Origin: Phytomonospora endophytica | Lineage (GTDB): Bacteria; Actinomycetota; Actinomycetes; Mycobacteriales; Micromonosporaceae | DNA: 64,000 nucleotides | Assembly (NCBI RefSeq): GCF_014202425.1 | Contig: NZ_JACHGT010000001.1 | Coordinates: 165,160-229,159 of the forward strand | Reading direction: 5' to 3' | In this document: piece after piece, positions 40,611-47,371 of the stretch | How the letters are laid out: each line of letters begins with the position of its first letter | Numbering within the stretch: position 1 is the stretch's first letter | Notes under the pieces: model-generated | Databases searched by the model: none | The model's input: only the letters and a program-made list of their open reading frames with translations | What the model was told of the DNA's origin: nothing | Position numbers and translations under genes: made by a program

Positions 40611-42110
40611 ATGACGAAGACAGAGACGAAGAACCGATACGCCTACCTCGGCCTCGCGGCCGTCATCGCGGCCTGCGTGATGGACCTGCTCGACTCGACC
40701 GTCGTGCAGCTCGCCGCCCCCTCGATCCGCGGTGAACTCGGCGGTTCCGAGGCGAGCCTCCAGTGGATGACCGCCGGGTATACCATGGCGATGGCCGTGG
40801 GTCTGCTCGTCGGCGGACGGCTCGGTGACATGTTCGGCCGCCGCCGCGTCCTGCTCATCGGCATCGCCGGCTTCACCGCCGCCTCGCTGCTCTGCGCGCT
40901 GGCCTGGAGCCCCGAGTCGCTGATCGGGGCGCGCGTTCTCCAGGGCGCCTTCGGCGCGACCATGCTCCCGCAGACCTTCGGTCTCCTGCGCGAGATGTTC
41001 CCGGGCGAGCAGATGGCCAAGGTGTGGGGCGTCTTCGGGCCGGTCATGGGCCTGTCGGCGCTGCTCGGCCCGATCCTGTCGGGCGTCATCATCGACGCCG
41101 ACATCCTCGGCACCGGCTGGCGCGCGATCTTCCTGCTGAACCTGCCCGTCGGCCTCTTCGCCCTCGCCGCCGGCGCCCGCTTCCTGCCGAAGGCCGCCGC
41201 GACCCTCCGCGATGGACGCCTCGACCTCGGCGGCATCGTGTTCGCCGCCGTCGGCATCTTCCTGCTGGTCTTCCCGCTCGTCCAGGGCCGCGAACTCGGC
41301 TGGCCGCTGTGGACGAAGCTCTCGCTCGCGCTGGCCGTCCCGATCCTCGCCGCCTTCGGCCTGCACCAGGTCCGCCGCAGCCGGGCCGGCCGCGCGACCC
41401 TCGTCGAGCCGAGCGTGTTCCGCAAGCGCCCCTACGTCTTCGGCGCGATCGTCGCGGTCGCCTTCACCGCCGCGATGGGCGGCACGATGCTGATCCTGAG
41501 CCTGCTCATGCAGATCGGCCTCGGTTTCTCGCCGCTGCGGGCCAGCCTCTCGACGCTGCCGTGGGCGCTGGGCACCATCGTCAGCGGACAGCTGATGGCC
41601 CGCCACGGCCGCCGCCTCCTGCACGTCGGTCTCGCGGTGATGGCCACCGGCCTGGTCGCCCTTCTCGTGACCTTCGAACTGGCCGGGACCTCCATCGGCA
41701 GCTGGCACTTCGTGATCCCGACCCTGATCGGCGGCGTCGGCATGGGCCAGGTCTTCGGGCCGCTGTTCGACATCATCACCGCCGGCGTCGACGACCGCGA
41801 GGTCGGCTCGGCTTCGGGCATCCTCCAGTCGGTGCAGCAGATCGGCATGTCGCTCGGGATCGCCGCCCTCGGCACGATCTTCTTCGGGCTCGCCGCGGCG
41901 ACGCCGGCCGCCGACGCCGTGTCACACCGCCAGGTGTTCCTCGACGCGGCCAACACGACCGGGCTGCTCACGATCGGGCTCCTCGCGCTCGCCTTCGCGC
42001 TGGCCTTCCTGCTTCCCCGGCACGCCAGGGGACACGGCACGGCCGAGAGCGCGGCACCGTCCGCAGCGGACGCGACGGCGGCGGACCGGCGGGAGCTGGT
42101 CGCGGTCTGA
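40611..42110 (+). CDS. MFS drug exporter, DHA2 (EmrB/QacA) family, 14 membrane helices
   Basis: A 499-residue major-facilitator transporter. Helix 1 carries the DHA2-type acidic motif VMDLLDSTVVQLAAPSI, the loop 2-3 motif A is GGRLGDMFGRRRVLLIG, and motif C-like GPVMGLSALLGPILSGVI is in helix 5. The size and number of hydrophobic segments fit 14 helices. It exports toxic compounds or metabolites by proton antiport. It is monocistronic with a leaderless promoter under a palindromic operator, and a strong terminator follows. The substrate is unknown. Confidence 0.9.
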   Translation: MTKTETKNRYAYLGLAAVIAACVMDLLDSTVVQLAAPSIRGELGGSEASLQWMTAGYTMAMAVGLLVGGRLGDMFGRRRVLLIGIAGFTAASLLCALAWSPESLIGARVLQGAFGATMLPQTFGLLREMFPGEQMAKVWGVFGPVMGLSALLGPILSGVIIDADILGTGWRAIFLLNLPVGLFALAAGARFLPKAAATLRDGRLDLGGIVFAAVGIFLLVFPLVQGRELGWPLWTKLSLALAVPILAAFGLHQVRRSRAGRATLVEPSVFRKRPYVFGAIVAVAFTAAMGGTMLILSLLMQIGLGFSPLRASLSTLPWALGTIVSGQLMARHGRRLLHVGLAVMATGLVALLVTFELAGTSIGSWHFVIPTLIGGVGMGQVFGPLFDIITAGVDDREVGSASGILQSVQQIGMSLGIAALGTIFFGLAAATPAADAVSHRQVFLDAANTTGLLTIGLLALAFALAFLLPRHARGHGTAESAAPSAADATAADRRELVAV

Positions 42111-42140
42111 GGGAACGGGGACGGCTTTCCCGGTAACGGG

Positions 42141-42176
42141 ATCCGCGCGTCAGGGCTTCGGCCCTGACGCGCGGAT
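42141..42176. terminator. Bidirectional terminator with UUCG tetraloop
   Basis: A 16-bp perfect stem (42141-42156 with 42161-42176) is closed by a TTCG loop, between the convergent MFS and secreted-protein genes. Confidence 0.9.
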
Positions 42177-42205
42177 TCTCGTTGCCGTGCGGCCGTGGGT
42201 ACGGC

Positions 42206-42604
42206 CTAGTAGTCGTTGTACCAGCAGGCGGTGTTCTTGGAACCCCAGTAGACCCCGTTGTCGGTCAGGAAGATCTCGAAGCAGATCGTGGTGTTCTCCG
42301 GCAGGTTGAACGGTCCGCCGTCCGAGGCGCCGCGGACGTTCTCCATGCCGTAGCCGGATGCGGCGAAGCCGTAGACGAAGTCGTTCGCGCCGATGAAGAC
42401 GTCGATCCACACCGACCGGCCGTCGGGATCGCCGTCGAACAGCCAGACACGGTCACCGTGCTCGGTGAAGGACATCGATCCGCTGCCGTTGAGGGTGTTC
42501 ATGCTGTGGTAGGAGTCGCTGGCCGACGCGGGACTCGCGACGGTGAACGAGGCGACGGCACCGACGAGGGCGACGGTGGCGGCGCACAGTGCTTTCTTCA
42601 GCAT
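42206..42604 (-). CDS. Small secreted protein of unknown function
   Basis: A 132-residue protein with a clear signal peptide (MLKKALCAATVALVGAVASFTVASPASA, cleavage after ASA). The mature part of about 104 residues is rich in Gly, Asp, Phe and Tyr: FTEHGDRVWLFDGDPDGRSVWIDVFIG, GFAASGYGMENVRG, TTICFEIFLTDNGVYWGSKNTACWYNDY. The two Cys could form one disulphide. The pattern resembles a class of small beta-rich exported actinobacterial proteins without assigned function. A CebR-like box about 90 bp upstream suggests control by cellulose-derived sugars. It might be a surface or carbohydrate-binding protein; this is a guess. Confidence 0.75.
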   Translation of the reverse strand: MLKKALCAATVALVGAVASFTVASPASASDSYHSMNTLNGSGSMSFTEHGDRVWLFDGDPDGRSVWIDVFIGANDFVYGFAASGYGMENVRGASDGGPFNLPENTTICFEIFLTDNGVYWGSKNTACWYNDY

Positions 42605-42695
42605 GGGCGGCCTTTCTGTGGGGGCGGGGTGGGGCGGCCCGTGCCGCCCGGCCTCCCTGATGCGCCGGAGGCGGCGCGAGCAGCCCGGTGATCAT

Positions 42696-42711
42696 ATGGG
42701 ATCGCTCCCAT
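42696..42711. promoter_or_regulatory. CebR-like operator (TGGGAGCGCTCCCA type)
   Basis: ATGGGATCGCTCCCAT contains TGGGATCGCTCCCA, one base away from the cellobiose-responsive CebR box. It lies between the GH31 terminator and the secreted-protein gene, 92 bp before the latter's start codon. Confidence 0.6.
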
Positions 42712-42719
42712 CCCCCGCC

Positions 42720-42753
42720 AAGGCGCCCGATCTCCACGCAGACCGGGCGCCTT
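42720..42753 (-). terminator. Terminator after the GH31 gene
   Basis: AAGGCGCCCG (42720-42729) pairs with CGGGCGCCTT (42744-42753) across a 14-nt loop, directly downstream of the GH31 stop at 42760. Confidence 0.65.
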
Positions 42754-42759
42754 CGCGCG

Positions 42760-45114
42760 TCACCGTTGCGGCAGGGAGGCGACCAGGAGCCCCTCGGTCA
42801 CCTCCAGCACCGCCTCGGATCCGTTGAGGGACACCGAAGCCGGCCGCTGCCCGCCGTCGACCCGGGCGAACACCAGCCGCCGGACCTCGGCGGGGCCGCT
42901 GGTCCGCAGGTCCAGGTGCGCGCCCGCCGAGGTCACCGTGATCTCGGTGTCCCCGCCGACGTCGCGCAGCCCGAAACGGCCGCTCGCACCACCCCAGGTC
43001 ACCACCGTCAGCGGACCGAAGGGACCGTCGCCGACGTGGTCACCGGCCTCGACGGTGGGGATCACCGCGCCGTGCCGGACGAAAAGTGGGATCCGTTCCA
43101 GCGGAACCGACACCGAGACGTGGCGCCGTCCATGATGGACACGACCGGTCCAGTAGTCGACCCAGTCGCCGTCGGGCAGGTAGACCTGCCGGGTGCCGTC
43201 GGGGTCGGTCATCGGCGCGACCAGCAGGTCGCGGCCGAGACGGTAGGCCAGATCCTCGCCCCAGGCGGCCGGATCGGCGGGGGAGTCGACGAGCAGGGCC
43301 CGCATCATCGGCTCACCGGTCCGCGCCGACTCCACCGCGGCGCTGTACAGGTACGGCATCAGCTCGTAGCGCAGGCGGATCGCGTCGGCGACCGCGTCGG
43401 CCACCGCCGGGAAGTCCCAGGGCAGGCGGCTGGTGGTGCCGTGGAAGCGGACCAGCGGCGACAGCGCGCCGAACTGCGCCCACCGCAGGTACAGGTCGTC
43501 GGCGGGCCTGCCGGTGAACCCGCCGGCGTCGTGGCTCCAGAACGGGACCCCCGACAACCCGTGCGAAAGCCCGCCGCGGATCGTGCTGCCCAGCGAGGCG
43601 AAGGTCGTGTTCACGTCGCCGCTCCACTGCGCCGAATGGCGCTGCCCACCCAGGTAGGACGAGCGCGCCCAGACCAGCTCGTGGCCGTTCACCTCGCGGG
43701 TCACCTCGACCGTGATGTCGTTGTACAGCAACGTGTACACGTTGTGCAGCTCGGCGCCGGTCATGCCGTTGGACGCGACCGCGTCGGCCGGGACGCCCTC
43801 GGCGAAGTCGGTCTTGAAGGCCGCGACGCCCTGCTCCAGCAGCGGCCGCACCATCCCGCGATACCAGTCGCACGCCGCCGGATTGGTGAAGTCGATGATC
43901 CCGCCGGCGTTGTAGTTGCCGTGCCAGACGTCGGCGACATAGGTCTCGCCGTCGGCGCGGCGCAGGAAGTACCCGGCCTCGGCGCCCTCGGCGAACACCG
44001 GGGACCGGGCGCTGACATAGGGATTGATCCACAGACAGACCTTGAAACCGAGCTCGGCCAGCTCGGCCAGCATCCCGCGCGGGTCGGGGAAGTTCTCCTC
44101 GTCCCAGCGGAAGTCCGACCAGTTCCCGGCCACCTGCCAGTAGCAGTCGAGGTGCAGCACGTCGGCCGGGATCCGGTCGGCCCGCAGCCGCCGCGCCCGC
44201 GCCAGTACCTGCTCCTGAGTGTCCACATAGAAGCCCGAGGACACCCACGTCCCGAAGGCCCACTTCGGCGGCAGCGAAGGGCGCGAGGTGAGCGCGTTGT
44301 ACCGGTCGAGGACCTGCCCGGGCGTCGGGCCCGCCAGCACGTAGTAGTCGACCAGGTCGTCGGGCACGAGGATCTGCACCACCGAGTGCGTCGACTGCGC
44401 CAGGTCGAACTCCACCGGCATCCCCGAGTCCACCAGCACGCCGTACCCGCGGCTCGACAGGTACAGCGGCACGTTCTTGTAGGCCCGGTCCGACTCGCCG
44501 CCGAAGGCGTCGAAGTTCCACATCAGCGCCCGCTGGCCGCGTTTGTCGAGCGTCGAGAAGCGCTCGCCGAGGCCGACGAAGCGCTCGTCGGCCCGCGCGT
44601 CGAAGGACTCGTGGTAGGCGACCGGCACACCGTCCACAAGCGACCGTCCGAAGGGGAGGTTGCGTTGCCGCCCGCTGATGTCGGCCTCACCGCGGTTCTG
44701 GGCCAGCAGGACGCGGCCGGCGGCGTCGGTGAACACGATCCGGAAGGGATCGAGGGTCACCTCGGCGACGAGGGCCCCGGCGTTGACGCGGACGCGTCCC
44801 TCGGCGACCGTGACCGCCGTGTCGGTGAAAGACCCCGGGTGCACCAGAGAGATGGCCGCCGCGCTCCGGCTGGACGCCTCGGGCTCGGCGGAGAGGCGGA
44901 CCCGGACGATGCCCTCGCCCGCCGCCGCGACGCGCGCGAAGAGCGTCTCCCCGGCCGAGCTCTCCGCCTTGAGGGACAGTTCGCCGGCCCCGGCGGCCAG
45001 CACCTCGGCGCGGGCTATCGCCGAAAGCCCCTGCTCACCGGGGGCACGGACGGGAAGCTCCGGTGGATCGGCGACGAAGGTCTCGTGGGGCACCAGGGGT
45101 GGGCGGTAGATCAT
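42760..45114 (-). CDS. GH31 alpha-xylosidase (YicI-like)
   Basis: A 784-residue GH31 enzyme. The nucleophile motif FKTDFAEGVP (Asp near residue 434) matches the KTDFGE of alpha-xylosidase YicI rather than the WLDMNE of alpha-glucosidases. The acid/base Asp is in QWSGDVNTTFASLGSTIRGGLSHGLSGVPFWSHDAGGF (near residue 499). An N-terminal beta-sandwich with VGLGERFSTLDKRGQRALMWNFDAFG and C-terminal beta-domains complete the family layout. It has no signal peptide and acts in the cytoplasm, removing alpha-1,6-xylosyl caps from xyloglucan oligosaccharides. ATG 45114 has AAGGA 8 nt upstream. It is divergent from GH42 across a XylR-like site. Confidence 0.9.
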   Translation of the reverse strand: MIYRPPLVPHETFVADPPELPVRAPGEQGLSAIARAEVLAAGAGELSLKAESSAGETLFARVAAAGEGIVRVRLSAEPEASSRSAAAISLVHPGSFTDTAVTVAEGRVRVNAGALVAEVTLDPFRIVFTDAAGRVLLAQNRGEADISGRQRNLPFGRSLVDGVPVAYHESFDARADERFVGLGERFSTLDKRGQRALMWNFDAFGGESDRAYKNVPLYLSSRGYGVLVDSGMPVEFDLAQSTHSVVQILVPDDLVDYYVLAGPTPGQVLDRYNALTSRPSLPPKWAFGTWVSSGFYVDTQEQVLARARRLRADRIPADVLHLDCYWQVAGNWSDFRWDEENFPDPRGMLAELAELGFKVCLWINPYVSARSPVFAEGAEAGYFLRRADGETYVADVWHGNYNAGGIIDFTNPAACDWYRGMVRPLLEQGVAAFKTDFAEGVPADAVASNGMTGAELHNVYTLLYNDITVEVTREVNGHELVWARSSYLGGQRHSAQWSGDVNTTFASLGSTIRGGLSHGLSGVPFWSHDAGGFTGRPADDLYLRWAQFGALSPLVRFHGTTSRLPWDFPAVADAVADAIRLRYELMPYLYSAAVESARTGEPMMRALLVDSPADPAAWGEDLAYRLGRDLLVAPMTDPDGTRQVYLPDGDWVDYWTGRVHHGRRHVSVSVPLERIPLFVRHGAVIPTVEAGDHVGDGPFGPLTVVTWGGASGRFGLRDVGGDTEITVTSAGAHLDLRTSGPAEVRRLVFARVDGGQRPASVSLNGSEAVLEVTEGLLVASLPQR

Positions 45115-45179
45115 CGGCGGGTCCTTAGCTGAATCGGTTGTCGGGCCGGCGGGGCGCGGGGCCCGGGACGCCGTACCCT

Positions 45180-45200
45180 TAGTTTGTTTGCAATCCCAAC
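45180..45200. promoter_or_regulatory. XylR-like ROK operator, site 2 (GH31/GH42 divergent promoter)
   Basis: TAGTTTGTTT (45180-45189) followed by GCAAT and CCCAAC (45195-45200). The left half is identical to site 1; the right half follows after 5 instead of 9 nt. It sits between the divergent alpha-xylosidase and beta-galactosidase genes. Confidence 0.6.
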
Positions 45201-45254
45201 GAAAGTCAACGCATCCCGTACCCCGGGATGATCGCCGCGAAGGACGGACCGGGC

Positions 45255-47285
45255 ATGGTGGAACGGCAGCACGGAGAAGCGGGTTTCGGTGCGCCCGAAG
45301 GCGACGGAACGACCGATCGGTTCGCCTCCCTCCCCACCCTCGCCTACGGCGGCGACTACAACCCCGAGCAGTGGCCCCCATCGGTCTGGCGCGAGGACAT
45401 GGCGCTCATGCGCCGGGCCGGGGTCAACCTGGTGAGTCTCGGCGTCTTCGCCTGGTCGCGCCTCGAACCCCGTGCGGGCGTGTACGACTTCGCCTGGCTC
45501 GACGAGATCCTCGACCTCCTGGCGGGCAACGGCATCGGCGCCGCGCTCGCCACGCCCACCGCCTCGCCGCCGCCCTGGTTCTCCCTCGCCCATCCCGACG
45601 CGCTGCCGGTCCGCGCCGACGGCACACGATTGACCCACGGCAGCCGCGACACCTACTGCGTCTCGGCTCCGGCCTACCGCGAGGCCTGCGCGCGCATCGC
45701 CGGCGCGCTGGCCGAGCGCTACGGCGGGCATCCCGCCCTGCGCCTGTGGCACGTCCACAACGAGTACGGGACGTGGTGCCACTGCGCGCACACCGAGGCG
45801 GCGTTCCGTCGCTGGCTCATCGACCGCCACGGCGATCTCGCCGCGCTCAACGAGGCCTGGACGACGGCCCACTGGGGACAGCGGTATTCCTCGTGGGAGG
45901 AGATCAACGCGCCTCGCGCCACCCAGTACCTCGCCAATCCCGCGCAGTCGCTCGACTTCCGCCGCTTCACCTCGGAGGAGATGCGCGCGGCCTACCGGGA
46001 GCAGCGGGCGATCCTGCGCCGCCATGCCCCCGCCGTCCCGGTGACCACGAACTTCGTCCTCGGTGACTGGGTGCCGGTCGACCACGCGCGCTGGTCGTCC
46101 GATGTGGACATCGTCGCGATCGACCACTATCCGGGCGCGGCCGGGCGCACCGCCGAGGAACAGACCGCGATGGCGGCCGACCTCGCCCGATCCTGGGCGG
46201 GCGGCGGGAAGTGGCTGCTCATCGAGCAGGCCGCCGACCTGGTCTACGCCGACGGCCGTGCCCTCGCCAAGGAACCCGGCCGGATGCGACGGCACAGCCT
46301 CTCCCACATCGCCCGCGGCTCGGCGGGCGCGATGTTCTTCCAGTGGCGGGCACCGCGCGGCGGTTCGGAACGCTGGCACGCGGCGATGCTCCCGCACGCC
46401 GGGCCCGACACGCGCGTCTTCGAGGAGGTCGCCGGGTTCGGCGCCGAACTGCCCGCACTGGCCGAGACCGACGGCTCCCGGGTGCACGCCGAGGTCGCGA
46501 TCCTCGCCGACGTCGAGGCCGACTGGGCCTTGTCCCAGCCGGGCATGCCCTCGGCGGACCTGTCCTACGAGGCGGCCCTGGCGCAGGCCCACCGGGTCGC
46601 CGGACGGGCCGGTCACACCGTCGACTTCGCCGCGCCCGGCGCGGACCTGTCGCGCTACAAGCTCGTCCTGGTACCGAGTCTCTACCTGGTCACCGACGCC
46701 GACGCCGACAATCTGGCCGCGTACGTGGAGGGTGGCGGACACGTGCTGATCTCCTGCTTCTCCGGTGTGGCCGACGAGCACACCCGGGTCCGCACCGGCG
46801 GCCACCCGGGCGCCTTCCGGGACCTGCTCGGCATCCGGGTCACCGAGCTGCGGCCGCTGCCCCTGGGCGAGCGTGTCGTCCTCGACGACGGCCGCGTGGG
46901 GACACTGTGGACGGAGGAGGTTCGCCTCGCCGGGGCCGAGGCGACCGCGTGCTACCCGTCGGGCGAGCCGGCGGTGACGCGCAAGTCGGCCGGGCGCGGC
47001 GTGGCGCGATACCTGTCGACGTGCCTCGACGACGAGGGTTACGCCGCCGAGTTCACCGTCGCGGTGACGGCCGCGGGTGCCTCGCCGGTGCTTCCCGGGC
47101 TCCCCGCCGACGTCGAGGTCGTGCGCCGGGCTGGTGGGGGGCGGGTCTGGCTCTTCGTTCTCAACCATGCCGTCGACGAGCGCCGGATCGGCGGCGTGCG
47201 CGGGCGGGATCTGCTGTCGGGGAGAGCGATCGCCGGGGAGCTCGTGCTGCCCGGTGGTGACTGCGCGGTCGTTCGCCTGGGCTGA
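45255..47285 (+). CDS. GH42 beta-galactosidase
   Basis: About 676 residues with the GH42 A4 beta-galactosidase layout. TLAYGGDYNPEQWPPSVWREDMALMRRAGVNLVSLGVFAWSRLEP is the family N-terminus, LRLWHVHNEYGTWCHCAHTEAAFRRWL holds the acid/base Glu (near residue 170), and WLLIEQAADLVYADGR the nucleophile Glu (near 324). A trimerisation (GH42M) domain and a small C-terminal beta-domain follow. There is no signal peptide. In xyloglucan use it would remove beta-galactosyl residues from the side chains. ATG 45255 has AAGGA 10 nt upstream; ATG 45228 is the alternative. Confidence 0.88.
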   Translation: MVERQHGEAGFGAPEGDGTTDRFASLPTLAYGGDYNPEQWPPSVWREDMALMRRAGVNLVSLGVFAWSRLEPRAGVYDFAWLDEILDLLAGNGIGAALATPTASPPPWFSLAHPDALPVRADGTRLTHGSRDTYCVSAPAYREACARIAGALAERYGGHPALRLWHVHNEYGTWCHCAHTEAAFRRWLIDRHGDLAALNEAWTTAHWGQRYSSWEEINAPRATQYLANPAQSLDFRRFTSEEMRAAYREQRAILRRHAPAVPVTTNFVLGDWVPVDHARWSSDVDIVAIDHYPGAAGRTAEEQTAMAADLARSWAGGGKWLLIEQAADLVYADGRALAKEPGRMRRHSLSHIARGSAGAMFFQWRAPRGGSERWHAAMLPHAGPDTRVFEEVAGFGAELPALAETDGSRVHAEVAILADVEADWALSQPGMPSADLSYEAALAQAHRVAGRAGHTVDFAAPGADLSRYKLVLVPSLYLVTDADADNLAAYVEGGGHVLISCFSGVADEHTRVRTGGHPGAFRDLLGIRVTELRPLPLGERVVLDDGRVGTLWTEEVRLAGAEATACYPSGEPAVTRKSAGRGVARYLSTCLDDEGYAAEFTVAVTAAGASPVLPGLPADVEVVRRAGGGRVWLFVLNHAVDERRIGGVRGRDLLSGRAIAGELVLPGGDCAVVRLG

Positions 47286-47312
47286 GTCGAGGCTTGCCCA
47301 GCTGCACTGAAA

Positions 47313-47335
47313 TCGTTCGTTCGCACGCCAAACTA
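47313..47335. promoter_or_regulatory. XylR-like ROK operator, site 3 (GH74 promoter)
   Basis: GTTCGTTCGCACGCCAAAC aligns with site 2 as GTTnGTTnGCAnnCCnAAC. It stands immediately upstream of a TTGACT -35 box (47336-47341), so a bound repressor would cover the promoter edge. Confidence 0.5.
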
Positions 47336-47364
47336 TTGACTCGACTCGGGCCCGGCGGGACGCT
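47336..47364 (+). promoter_or_regulatory. Promoter of the xyloglucanase gene
   Basis: TTGACT (-35) and GACGCT (-10, 47359-47364) are separated by 17 bp, and the -10 box lies 7 nt before ATG 47372, so the gene is likely leaderless. This start gives a proper signal peptide. Confidence 0.5.
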
Positions 47365-47371
47365 GGACGGC

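Noticed and set aside
42688-45132. 814-codon plus-strand frame opposite GH31
   Set aside because: Shadow of the alpha-xylosidase gene without recognisable protein features.
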